This document shows positions 21,401-31,619 of a stretch of 64,000 nucleotides of DNA, piece by piece (the stretch's first letter is position 1; every line of letters starts with the position of its first letter). Below the pieces are notes generated by a model. It was not told where the DNA came from. It was given only the letters and a program-made list of their open reading frames with translations, and searched no databases. Both the position numbers and the translations under genes were made by a program. The DNA comes from Anastrepha obliqua (lineage: Eukaryota; Arthropoda; Insecta; Diptera; Tephritidae), in NCBI RefSeq assembly GCF_027943255.1, contig NC_072893.1, positions 116,435,784-116,499,783 on the forward strand, in the 5' to 3' direction.

Positions 21401-24400
21401 TTCCGCTATAACTAAACTATTTCGAACATTCGCTGATCAAGGCGAATCTATTTGAGCTGGTGGCATTCGAGCAACAACTAGGGAAAGAGAATAGAGTAAT
21501 GGAATAAATGACAACTAAATAAAATTAGTTTGTCGCTCATTCACAACACAACAACAAATTTTCGTCACTGCGTTTTACTGGCATTTCTAAAATAAAGGTG
21601 AATTGAAGAAAAAGAAATCAACTACTCTAATCACACCACCTTCTATAGATACGTTTTGCTTGTGATGTGGAATAAAAAGTCCGTCTATAAAAACAAAAAA
21701 TGAATGAAAATGTTTAGCCACTTTAAACTCCAATAAAATACTTCTAAATTAAATACAAATATAAATCGGTGCCTACACCGTACTGTTGTTGTTGTTGTAG
21801 CAGCATAAACATTCCCCTTACTTACATACGGGGAATGCTGCTGGAGTGACAGTCCTTGGCCGGCTATAATATTCGGTAACGTAGAACCGACTGTCGTGGA
21901 ACCGACCTACACCGTACAAAGAGGTGAGTGGAAACGTGGCCAAAATAGCATTAGTTTGAATCTTTAAAAAATATCAAAATGGGGTTGAAGTTATGCAATT
22001 CAATTATGTTTATTAATGAATTTACAAGAAAATCTAAGATGCCTCGCCACCCAAAAAAATAAACAGAATTTGCAAAGCTTTTTGGAGCTGCTGAATATTT
22101 TAATTAAATATGCACTCTTGTACATTCAAATTTAACTTTTTTATTTTACTTTCAATGAAATTTCGGGCGCTTCCTCCAAATTTACCGTACTGTTAGGCTC
22201 TAATGAAGTGCTACAACAACAACAAATGCGATATGGTGGGGGAAAGTTGGCAGGCTGTTCGAAAATATCGAGCGTTCCGAAAGTTATAATATGATCAGCT
22301 TCAATTGCAAGCTGCCCTCGAAAGTACTTTGACTTAAGTAAATTAATAATCGCGCATGAAAAAAATAATCATAGAAAAAAAAATTATTAAAAATCAACTA
22401 TTGTGCACTAAATTTTTGTTTTTTATTCTGATTAAAAATTTTTCCAATTTTTTTCAAAGTTGGAAACTTAGATTTATTTGATATTTGTTGTAGAATATTT
22501 TTTATAAGTTTGAAATTTTCATGAAAATTTGTTAAATTTTTATAAGGAAGCTTAGATTTCTATGATATTTGGTGTTTAATAAGCTACTTAAAAAAATTAA
22601 AAAATAAAAATTATTAAATTTAATAAATAAATATATATAATAAAATAAAATTAAAATTAAATAATATAATAAATAAAAATTATAATATATTCTTTTTAAT
22701 TCTGATTAAAAATTTTGAAATTTTGATGAAAATTTTTATAAATTTTTTTTAAAGTTTGAAATTTAGATTTATATGATATTTGTTGTAAAATGAGCTATAT
22801 TTTTAATAAGGTTGAAAATTATTCGAATTTTCATAAGAAAGCTTTGATTTATTGGATATTTGTTGTAAAATAAACTACATAAAAAAATTAAAAAATAAAA
22901 ATTATAATATGAAAAAATTATGAAAATTATTAAATCAATTAATATTTAAATATTTTTTCTGGTTCGAAATAAAAGGATCAGTAATATTTTTTATTTCTAT
23001 ATTTTTCTTTCTCAGAACGTCGTTTCATTTGGCACACAAGCAAGGAACGATAGCTCCTGGTCCGGACTCGCTAAATATGCCTGGAAAGGTGGCGTTATCG
23101 ATTGTCCAAGTTGTGGAGAAATTTACAGATCACGCCAGTATTGGTATGGCAACAAGTCCCCGGAAGAGACATCTGTCAGGTAAAATAATTTAACAGATAA
23201 AATGTATAATTAAAAATATTTATTAAAATTCTTATTAAGTTGGTTGAAAAAGAGATTAGTGAACGACTCAGTGCAAGAAACCTAGGTTAGGTTAGGTTGA
23301 AGCGGGTGTCCACTATGGGGCATACTCAGGTTCATAGCCCATTGTACTTGTCTTTATTTTCCCTAAAATCGGTGTGTACTTTTAAAAGCTACTTTACAAG
23401 AAACCTAGAAAATAAATATATGAAACTTTTAACAAGCTGGAGAGAGAGTTTGCCCGTGATGACTTACAGATGCTTGCTAAGAAAAATCATTCATTAGATG
23501 TATGCAGTTATTTTCAAAGCTAAACAAATATATTTATAGTTATGTACAGTACTGAGAGAAAAAAACGATATATGTATGTATGTATATGTGTGAGCTTGCT
23601 AAGAAAATTGTGAACAAAAAGCAAGAAAATGGTAATTTTTCGCACAGAGCTTTTAACCCCCTTGTCTATAACCAACTTTTTCGACATTGTTCTATAACCG
23701 GGGTACCCGGGTACCCTCCTTATATAAAATGCGTATTTAGTGGTACCCACGGTTTTTTTTTATTGTTAATATAGGTATAATTGAAAGATCTGTAGCTACT
23801 TGAACAAGTACAGTATTTTTCAGATATTTTTTCTTTGGTCTATTCTTATAACGTGGGCGGCCGCCGTAGCCGAATGGGTTGGTGCGTGATTACCATTCGG
23901 AATTCACTGAGAGGTCGTTGGTTCGAATCTCGGTGAAAGCAAAATTAATAAAAACATTTTTCTAATAGCGGTCGCCCTCGGCAGGCAATGGCAAACCTCC
24001 GAGTGTATTTCTGCCATGAAAAAGCTCCTCATAAAAATATCTGCCGTTCGGAGTCGGCTTGAAACTGTAGGTCCCTCCATTTGTGGAACAACATCAAGAC
24101 GCACACCACAAATAGGAGGAGGAGCTCGGCCAAATACCTAACAGAAGTGTACGCGCCAATCATTTATTTTTTATTTATTCTTATAACGTACCGGCTTTTC
24201 AGATAGTCGCACACTCCCCTACAAATGGTAGGCAGATGTGCGACTCCAGATGTGGGAAAACTCCCAAACTTGTTTTTGTATTGTATTTTAATTCTCTTGG
24301 AATGTGAGATAAACATAAATTTCGCGATAACTCTAATTATTAAAATTTCACATCTCAATACTAAATTTTTGCCTTCAATTACAGATCTATTATTGTTCAC

Positions 24401-27400
24401 GTTTGGGAACCGAAAGGTCCCACACACTCGGCACAAATGGTACTGGATAAGATGTCAACGCTTGGCGAAGCACTACCAAAATTCCATCCGAATGCTGTAA
24501 CCGGTTGGTTAGCCGATTGGGTCGCACCCAGCTATTGGAAACCAAACAGTGAAATTATTGTAAATATAAAAATAGAATAAAAGTCACATTTTATGAATTA
24601 ATTTTATTAATATATTCTTTTTTGCAGAGCTGCCATGCATGCAAGAAAATATTCGAAAATACTGGTTTGCATAAGCATCACTGCCGCGGCTGTGGCGAAG
24701 GTTTTTGTCATGCATGTAGTCAAAAACAGATACCAGTGCCAGCGCGCGGCTGGGAAGAGCCAGTGCGTGTGTGTAATGCCTGCTATGCGCTGTTGCAAAA
24801 AGAGCCAAATGCAGTGCCGGGTAAGAAATGGGCACAAATAACCGGAAGATGAACTCAATAATTTTATTTAACCTTATAGATACATAATTAAAAACGAAAT
24901 TATTCACCCAAAAAGAGCGCAAAGGACACGCTACCTAGCGTGAACGAAAATTGTAAAAGAAATTTTATTTGAATGATATTTTGAACATATTTTCCTTTAT
25001 GAAAGTTTTCGAATTTAGTTTTCATACCCAACTACAGACTATTTTTCACACAACAGACGTATTACATTTTCCGTCAATCTCAAAGCGATGATTTAAGATT
25101 TGATTCATCCGTGGTAAAAAAAAAAATCCACTAAAAATATTTGTAACCGACTTGTTGTTGTTGCAGCAGCATAAACATTCCCCATATATATATATGAGGA
25201 ATGCTGCTGAAGTGACAGTCCTTCGCCAAATATAAATCCGGGTCGTTCCGATTAAGTACAGGGTGAACGATATGACATGACAACAACACACTGCAGTTCA
25301 ATATATTGTTTATAAGCCATCAAAAACATTTGCGTCTCAGTTTTGTTGAATTTTTTTTTTCTGTGATGGAATTCAAACGTAATAGTGTGATTGCGTTATA
25401 TTTGGCTGGAAAATCACAACCAGCCATTGTTCGTGAGCTCAGTCACCTCAAAGTGAATAAAATGTTTGTGTATCGCACTATAAAACGTTACAATGATACT
25501 AGTAGCATTGCAAAACGCTATGGAGGTGGACCAAAAAAACCGCAACAACGCCAGAAATGGTTCGTAAAGTGAAGGCACATCTTGAACGAAATCCACGTCG
25601 CAGTGGAAGAAAAAGGCCAAAGAACTGAAAATATCGCAAGACAGCATTCGACGCATATTGAAAAATGAGCTCAAGGTCAAGGCTTACAAGTTCCAAAAAG
25701 CACACGATCTTTCACCCCAGCAAAAAAAAGTTCGGTGCGAAAGAGCAAAGGAGTTGTTGCGCTAACATTGTGTTTTCTGATGAAAAAAATTTCCCAATTG
25801 AGCAGTTCATAAACACTCAAAACGATCGTGTTTACTTGACCGAACGCTCATACGAGAATTTGAGCCTACGTATGGCCGCTCGAAGCAATTTCCCATCGCA
25901 AGTAATATTTTGGGCCGCAGTGACCGCTGATGGACGCTCTCCTATCGTTTTTATCGAGCCTCGTGTCAAAGTGAATGCGACTTATTATCGGGAAAATGTT
26001 TTAGAAGCTTTAGAGCCGTGGACACGCAAACATTTCGGTCGTAGACCATGGACGTTCCAACAGGACTCGTCACCGTCTCATAAAGCTCGTGTGAACCAAG
26101 AATGGTTAAAAAATAATGTTCCACACTTCATTTCGCCCACAGCATAGCTTTCGAATTCGCCAGACGCAAATCCGATGGATTATTCCATCTGGTCCATTTT
26201 GGAGAGCAAGATGAGGACTAAAAAATATGCCAGTATGCATGCATGCAACTCACTTTTTGACCGTTTGAAGGCTATAGTCGAGGCAAAAGGTGGTCATATC
26301 GTGCTAAAGTGAGTATATGTGAAATCAATAAAAACTAATTTCACACAAAAAAGTTATGGTGTTTCATATCGTTCACCCTATATAACTGACTGTCGTGGAA
26401 ACGTATAACCCACTTGTAATAGACTTCTGTGTGATGGATGAACGAGTCATCACGAAAAGAGAGATCATACAAGAGGAGCGTTGCATTAACCAATCTTCTT
26501 AAGGACATAAAAGAAATTTTTTTGGTCATGTTGTTAGTAGACTTGAAGCTAAGGCTGTTGTTGTTGTAGCAGCATACACATTCCCCATACATGGACAGGG
26601 AATGCTGCTGAAGTGACAAGTCCTTGACTGGATAGAAATCCGAGTCATTCCGGTAACGTAGAACTAACTAACTGTGGTCGGAATGTTGAAGCTAATTCAA
26701 TGCGCTCCCAGAAGAGCCAATGCCCTCTCTCCTATTCATTTGCAATTGCACAAAAGATTCACCAATTTTTTTTTTTTTTTTTTTAATGCCGGAGTGATGC
26801 TTATTAGCGTGATGTAAATCCGGATCGTTCCGTTGGCGTAAGCCCGACTGTCGTGAAAACTTTTCAATATTCAAAAAGCTGGCTAAAATTCTTCACGCGC
26901 ACATTTATTTCTACTACAATTTTTCTTTTCGTTTCTGCAATTTAATTTCGTATTTTTAATTTTAATTAATCTTCACCCAACATATTTTCTAAAAAAAAAA
27001 ATATATATATATATATGTATACAAATTTCTTATTGTACAGCAAATACAACCGAAGCATTTAATCATACCAATTCCAATTCAAATTCAAATCCAAATAATA
27101 ATATCACAGGCCCACCAACGACTGAACAAGCTGACATAAGTGTACGCAAAATAGGTGAGGTAATCATCAATCCGTTGGGCAGCATAACCAAAGGAGCTTA
27201 TGAATTTACCAAAGGTATATTTAGAATTTGTGTACAAATCAATAATTCGAACCGTCATTTTTTAATTATATTCCTTTTTTTTTGTCAACCGCTAGGAATC
27301 ATCAAGGACACCGCTCGCCCAGGCTACTGGGTATCCGATAAGAAAGTATCAACTTGCTACATCTGTGAGACACTCTTCGGCACCGCTGAAGAGTTGGTCA

Positions 27401-27717
27401 TTGCAAAAACAAAAGGTGTGCGTAGTAGCACGAGTAGCGCCGCAACAAAAACACAAGAAAATATTGCAAACGGTAATGTGGCGGAGAGTAGCACTAGCGC
27501 CATATCGAATACAACTTCAGAGATTGGCGATTGTCTACGTCATCACTGTCGACGCTGCGGTCAAATGGTATGCGAGCGCTGCTCACAACAACGTCAGACT
27601 GTGCCCGAGCGTGGCTGGAATGAACCAGTGCGTGTCTGTGATAAGTGTGCCGATCTGAAGCAGTGCGATGGGCAGACAGCCAGTGGGAGTAGTAATGCCA
27701 ATGGCAAAAAAGAATGA
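18411..27717 (+). CDS. ZFYVE1: ZFYVE1/DFCP1-like double-FYVE protein (5' incomplete)
   Basis: Homologue of ZFYVE1 (DFCP1), a PI3P-binding protein of ER, omegasomes and lipid droplets. Eight exons join in frame with GT-AG introns: 18411-18833, 18897-19107, 19189-19634, 23016-23179, 24385-24559, 24628-24820, 27041-27214, 27296-27717; 735 codons before the stop. The first exon has the NTPase P-loop GNTGDGKSHT (about 18624-18660) and DTEGLLG. Exon 4 has a CPSCG/YRSRQYWYG block. Two FYVE fingers follow. Finger 1 (24628-24810) has KHHCRGCG and PVRVCNAC. Finger 2 (27325-27655) has WVSD, RHHCRRCG and PVRVCDKC. Finger 2 carries an extra Ser/Thr/Asn-rich stretch of about 45 residues between its first CxxC pair and RHHC. 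The start codon lies in an unseen upstream exon; human ZFYVE1 is about 777 aa, so little is missing. AATAAA at 28118 may be its poly(A) signal. Confidence 0.92.
19628..19915. repeat. Splice-donor segment duplicated at 21917-22186
   Basis: The last 7 exon bases (CAAAGAG) plus GTGAGTGGAAACGTGGCC and about 280 bp of intron recur at 21917-22186 within the same intron. The two copies match closely, with a deletion of about 24 bp near 22000 in the second. The real exon joins at 19634; the downstream copy is a decoy donor at 21924. Confidence 0.9.
20470..20659. mobile_element. MITE copy, right end interrupted
   Basis: GGCGCATTCATTAAAGATGA then GGCACTAGACCAACAACAAT is the left terminus of the AAGGCG MITE family. 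AATCAGCTGATCACCTTTAA near 20644-20663 is the inner part of the right terminus. The final bases reappear at 21367-21382 (TTAAGCGATTCGCACT), after the TTAA-flanked element. Confidence 0.7.
20664..21366. mobile_element. TTAA-flanked TIR element (piggyBac-like MITE?)
   Basis: Perfect inverted ends GGGGTTACATGGGTTTC, each bordered by TTAA (20660-20663 and 21367-21370). TTAA target duplication is the hallmark of piggyBac-type transposition. The 703-bp interior has no transposase. The element sits inside the right terminal repeat of a MITE. A truncated relative is at 9999. Confidence 0.8.
21440..21655. mobile_element. Diverged MITE of the AAGGCG family
   Basis: AAGGCGAATCTATTTGAGCT then GGTGGCATTCGAGCAACAAC at the left, and CACACCACCTTCTATAGAT at the right, resemble the MITE termini in inverted orientation. 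Confidence 0.45.
21784..21905 (-). mobile_element. Short hairpin retro-element with 12-bp target duplication
   Basis: The cleanest copy of the family. CCTACACCGTAC flanks it at 21772-21783 and 21906-21917. On the sense (minus) strand it begins TCGGTTCCACGACAGTCGGT, passes through CTACGTTACCG, GGCCAAGGACTGTC, then the hairpin (GCAGCATTCCCC ... GGGGAATGTTTATGCTGC) and ends in (CAA)n. Only 122 bp long. The target duplication plus tail shows movement by target-primed reverse transcription. Confidence 0.85.
22200..23015. other. AT-rich intron DNA of ZFYVE1
   Basis: Very AT-rich, with imperfect internal repeats of the motif GATATTTGTTGTA (near 22475, 22775 and 22855) in similar surroundings. No gene or RNA recognised. 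It ends at the polypyrimidine tract and AG of exon 4. Confidence 0.5.
23855..24175 (+). mobile_element. Full-length tRNA-derived SINE
   Basis: The head GCCGCCGTAGCCGAATGGG contains a Pol III A box (about 23867-23878) and GGTTCGAATCT at 23920-23930 is a B box. The body follows (GGCAATGGCAAACCTCCGAG, CTGCCGTTCGGAGTCGGCTT, AATAGGAGGAGGAGCTCGGC). TATTCTTATAACGT is repeated exactly at 23841-23854 and 24176-24189, a 14-bp target duplication. It lies in the sense direction in the intron between exons 4 and 5 of the ZFYVE1 gene. Other copies: 14815, 35300, 35437, 38775. Confidence 0.92.
25259..26380 (+). mobile_element. DD37D (maT-type) Tc1/mariner transposon
   Basis: Inverted ends AGGGTGAACGATATGA (left at 25260; right read on minus at 26379), with TA at 25257-25258 and 26381-26382. 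It carries one transposase on the plus strand. It sits in the intron before the seventh visible exon of ZFYVE1. Confidence 0.82.
25366..26312 (+). pseudogene. DD37D transposase, broken
   Basis: Starts MEFKRNSVIALYLAGKSQPA. It contains NIVFSDEKNF (first Asp), FQQDSSPSHKA (second Asp) and SPDANPMDYSIWSILESKM (third Asp). I count 37 residues between the last two, so DD37D as in maT elements. The frame is lost near 25570 and again near 25760. TAG at 26145-26147 interrupts the catalytic core just before LSNSPDANPMD. It is inactive. Confidence 0.8.
26556..26682 (-). mobile_element. Short hairpin retro-element, further copy
   Basis: TTGTTGTTGTAGCAGCATAC, CATTCCCC/AGGGAATGCTGCTG hairpin, AGTGACAAGTCCTTGACTGG and TTCCGGTAACGTAGAACTAA. 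A further partial 5' piece (GTAAATCCGGATCGTTCCGT, CCCGACTGTCGTG) is at 26813-26859. Confidence 0.65.
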
Positions 27718-29740
27718 ATGTATATGCAACATTTCATGTGTCGAGTCTGAGGTTGCATTTAAAAACTGCGTGAGAGAAGAAGTCCGATGAAATTTTCGCA
27801 TTTTTTTTGTTTTTGTTTCCTTTTTTATTTGGACTAAAAAACAACGAAAATAATAATCTCTCATAAAATTTCCATTTCTACATTTTTAAATTGATATCCA
27901 TTTATACATATACAGTGTATTCTAAAACTATGCATGCATATACATACATATAAATATGAAGCGTGTAAGCGTTGACCTTTGATATTACAAACAAAAACCA
28001 AAAAAAAAAAAATTGCTTTTCGGATACCTTTTCTTTTAAATTTGGGAAGTCTTCATTTCGATTTCGCGGTTATACAAATTTTGTTAACGGTACAAAATAA
28101 GACTGTTAGAGGCACAAAATAAAATTAAGGCTTGGAAAAGTGAAAAAAGTGGAATGCATAGTAAATTTAACATAAAATTTTTATACATACATACATCTAG
28201 AATAGAAATTTCGTATTTGACTTTTTTCAAAATTACTTCTTTCTTACTGTTGTATGTCTACTTAAGTATATATACGCTTCATATTAAAAATTGGTTTAAT
28301 TTACAAAGGAGAATGATTGTGATACTTGGTAAGAGTTTATATGTAGATATGTAGATGAATATGTATATATTGCATTTTGAAATGCTGATTTTTTTCCCAC
28401 AATCTACTTACTGTTTAGTACTACGATAAGTGGTATGTAAAACGTGCATATGCACTCTCAGCGTCAAGAAAAGGGTGTACCGTATATTGATAAGCTTTGA
28501 CTATTTATTTATTTATTTTGTAATTAATTTTTTTTTTTTGTTCATACTACAACAAGAACCATATGAAGCAAAGTTTTGAAGTTTGTATAAACCTTAAAAA
28601 AATCGGCAAATTTGCATCGAAATTTCAAACTTTTTACTCGGAAATTTTTCTGAAAATTCCGAGTATTCAATTTTATAGATCATCGAATCTTTTTAAAGTG
28701 CAGGTCGCAAATGGTTGAAAAATCTAATTGATTTGTCAAACTTTATATAAAATTTGTAAACTTTCGTCATATTTTCATCAAATCTTCAAACATTTTAAAC
28801 AAAATGAGAAGTAGACGTTGAACGCTGAAAATGCGCAAGATCGCGACCGAAAAACATTCTCAAAAATCTGTGTGATTTTTAACCTACTTGAAATTTAGTG
28901 AGCTATAAAATGGCATACTTGAAATTTTTTCAAAAATTCTGCTTAAAAAGTTTGAAATTTTGATGAAAATTTTGTGAATTTTTATAGATTTCATACAAAG
29001 TTTGAAACTTTTCATTATATGGCTTTTGTAGTAGTATGAACTATGTTTTCGTATAAAATTAAAAATTAATAAATAGTCAAAACTTCTCAATATTTGGTGT
29101 GCACTTTCTGTCGACGTTGAATGTTGTGTATGTATGTAATGTTATTTGTTTGGCTAAAGCTCTACATAGCTGCAAATAGCTGTATATTCATACATACATA
29201 CGCATAACAAAATTATAAAATTAAAAAAAAAAAATGTTTATACGATACTTTTATTAAAATGTTATGTTAATTTATGTAGTTAAAAATTGAAAGCAAATAA
29301 TTCAATTGATTGTAAGATGAAATGAAAACTTGTCATGTATTTTAATAAATTTGTTTGCCTGAAAGTACGCTTCTAATATACATTTATACTTGCATGTGCA
29401 TATGTTTGTGTGCTCTACATGGAACAGATGTTTGTCGAAACCGTAAGACTGACGGCAATCAAACTGTCCCTCTTACCAAACAAAAACAAAAAAAGTGTCT
29501 GTTACTACTCAAGTGAACGTAAGCAAAATACCAAACAAATATGGAAAATGAGTCAAAGCGAGCTTTTTATACCCAACGCAAATACTTTGCTAGCCATAAC
29601 TTTACTTTTATACGCACACAGGCAATTATGTTGCCTGGAGAATAGTAAACGCGATCTACAAATGCTACGGCGTATTTTCGCAGTTAAACAGATCTACTTT
29701 TGGTAGAGTAATTGTGTATGCGAGAAAAGGAGATAGCTCT
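27718..29740. other. 3' flank of ZFYVE1 and intergenic DNA
   Basis: AT-rich. AATAAA at 28118-28123 is a candidate poly(A) signal for the upstream gene. The stretch 28600-29100 has AT-rich imperfect repeats of the type GAAATTTTGATGAAAATTT, like those at 22500-22760. No further gene is recognised. Confidence 0.4.
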
Positions 29741-29744
29741 TAAA

Positions 29745-30300
29745 GGTTGTTGTTGTTGTTGTAGCAGTTCACTAGACCCTGTCTGTGCGATGTAGTCCCC
29801 AATCGTCGTAGGCCCAGGAGAGGTGCTGTTTCGACAGGTTGGATCCAGAGGAAGAGAGGTGCTAGGTGAGTGACTTCAAAAGGACAGGTGAATAGGGGGT
29901 TAGATGTCGTGTGGTATACCTTCACATGCTAGACGTATATTGGATATGTCAGGGTCGATTCTAATAGGGGTTTGACTGCTACAATATTCAAAATGTAATT
30001 GAGGCAAAATGAAGCTCTTCGTCTGCAATGGGTGGTGGTTGTAGTCCGATAACAGTATTCGACGATTGAGAGTTCAGGAAGTTGGTGAGCGTCTCCCAAT
30101 GAATGTCGTCTAATCTCTGTCCGATCCAGTAGTTGCAGTCGTGTTTGGCCCTGAAATCTTGTCAGTGTAGTCGAAGAGATGTCTTCTGACTCACCTGGGA
30201 GGTGGCTCAGGCTCTAGGCAAATGTCTACAAGGGTGATTCCTACGGCAATACCCAAGTGTGCTCCATGACCGGGAGGCATCCCGTGGCACCCGTCCTGGT
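29745..30300 (-). mobile_element. 5'-truncated LINE 3' end, antisense
   Basis: The minus strand resembles the C-terminal coding end of the LINE at 59-63 kb: CACCTGTCCTTTTGAAGTC, then AACCTGTCGAAACAGCACCT, GGGCCTACGACGATTGGGGA and a (CAA)n tail. It is more diverged than the 3265-3430 copy, with stops and indels. Confidence 0.65.
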
Positions 30301-30489
30301 AGTAGTGTTTCTTAAGTAAGTAGTCAAATACGGACTAGAACTACGGTAAGATCCAAATTGGTATTTTGAACTAGTGAACTATGAACTTGCGCCTACTTCC
30401 ACCACCACAACGTTCATGACCCTCCTGTCTTCAAAGGAAGAGTGGGAACGGAACGATTTATGACACGGCGAGTCCATTCTTATATGCAC

Positions 30490-30985
30490 ATATGATTTAG
30501 AGCTCGAGGGTAAGGTGGGTGTATTTCCCGATTATCTGGAGATTGCATGCCCGAATGAAATGCTTCTCTTTCATATTAACCATAACAGTATTAACTGCAG
30601 CCTTCAGAGAAAGAATGGTGTTATGAGGATGCTTATCAGCTTCGCGCTCAACTACGCCCCATACGTAGTACTCCAAAGGATTAAGATCTCGGGAGTTAGG
30701 TGCCCATAAGTACGGTGCTATGTGGTCATGGAAATCCTAACTTGTATCGCATTCTCACTGAAAGATTTATGGACTGTCTTTGCGTACACTATCAATTCAG
30801 GATTTCACTACCACCTCTAGAGCTCACTCAAAATCTATGAGTAAAGTAAAGTGTGGCGGGATGACCTTTCATTTGTTGCTCACAACACCTAAAACCAAAA
30901 CAGTACCTGGAGACTTCGTGTGCATGACAACAGGAACCTCTGTATGATTGGCACATAGCCATCCGTCATTCTGGTAATATCTGCG
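30490..30985 (-). pseudogene. DD37E/mariner-type transposase C-terminus
   Basis: On the minus strand a clear block reads APNSRDLNPLEYYVWGVVER then EADKHPHNTILSLKAAV and FIRACN (about 30715-30520). This is the conserved end of an ITm-type transposase with its catalytic Glu in NPLEYYVWG. Upstream (to 30985) broken coding such as DGWLCANHTEVPVVMH is visible. No termini were found. Confidence 0.7.
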
Positions 30986-30992
30986 CCAAAGT

Positions 30993-31610
30993 CTGTTACA
31001 ACCTCGAAATCATAAATGTTAACAGTGACTCTACAAGACTGTCATCATGCCCGTCCTAACGTATGGCGCAGAAGCTTGGACGATGACAACATCCGATGAA
31101 GCGACGCTTGGAGTGTTCGAGAGAAAGATTCTGCGTAAAATTTTTGGACCTTTGCACGTTGGCAACGGCGAATATCGCAGACGATGGAACGATGAGCTGT
31201 ATGAGCTTTACGACGACATAGACATAGCGCAGCGAATAAAGATCCAGCGGCTACGTTGGCTGGGTCATGTCGTCCGAATGGATACAAACGCTCCGGCTTT
31301 AAAAGTATTCGATGCGGTACCAGCTGGTGGTAGCAGAGGAAGAGGGCGGCCTCCTCTGCGTTGGAAAGATCAGGTGGAGAAGGACTTGGCTTCACTTGGT
31401 GTGTCCAACTGGCGCCGGTTAGCACGAGAAAGAAACGAGTGGCGCGCTTTGTTAAACTCGGCCAAAATCGCGTAAGCGGTTATAGCGCCAATTAAGAAGA
31501 GAAGACGTGGGTGCCGATACGCGAGTGCGCCGACTGTTCGTTTGATGACAGGAGGTACTTCGTTTTGTCCTCGGTCACCACCAGACCCATTCGCTTTGCC
31601 TCGTTTTGAT
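30993..31610 (-). mobile_element. RTE-like LINE fragment, antisense, split
   Basis: Plus-strand TTACAACCTCGAAATCATAA at 30997-31016 and GTGGGTGCCGATACGCGAGT from 31506 are contiguous in the RTE copy at 50310-50360. Here they are separated by a sense-strand RTE 3' end at 31029-31504. Confidence 0.7.
31029..31504 (+). mobile_element. 5'-truncated RTE-like LINE 3' end
   Basis: Encodes the C-terminal 142 residues of an RTE-type reverse transcriptase without a break (31047-31475): MPVLTYGAEAWTM, VFERKILRKIFGPLHVGNG, RLRWLGHVVRMD, ending LLNSAKIA. The 3' end is CGCCAATTAAGAAGAGAAG. It is inserted in an opposite-strand fragment of the same family, with GAC at both junctions as a possible short target duplication. 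Confidence 0.8.
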
Positions 31611-31619
31611 CTTGATCAA

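Larger units (their letters stand above)
25152..26400 (-). mobile_element. Short hairpin retro-element split by a transposon
   Basis: The plus strand shows TTGTTGTTGTTGCAGCAGCA, a CATTCCCC/GAGGAATGCTGCTG hairpin and AAATCCGGGTCGTTCCGATT up to 25258. The family continues at 26383 with AACTGACTGTCGTGGAAAC. The 1.1-kb DD37D element lies between, flanked by TA. Confidence 0.75.

Noticed and set aside
23855..23935. Functional tRNA gene
   Set aside because: A and B boxes are present, but no cloverleaf with paired acceptor stem is evident, and it is the head of a dispersed SINE with target duplication.
31047..31475. 142-codon intact frame as a host gene
   Set aside because: It is the C-terminus of an RTE reverse transcriptase, repeated at 49783 and 55440.
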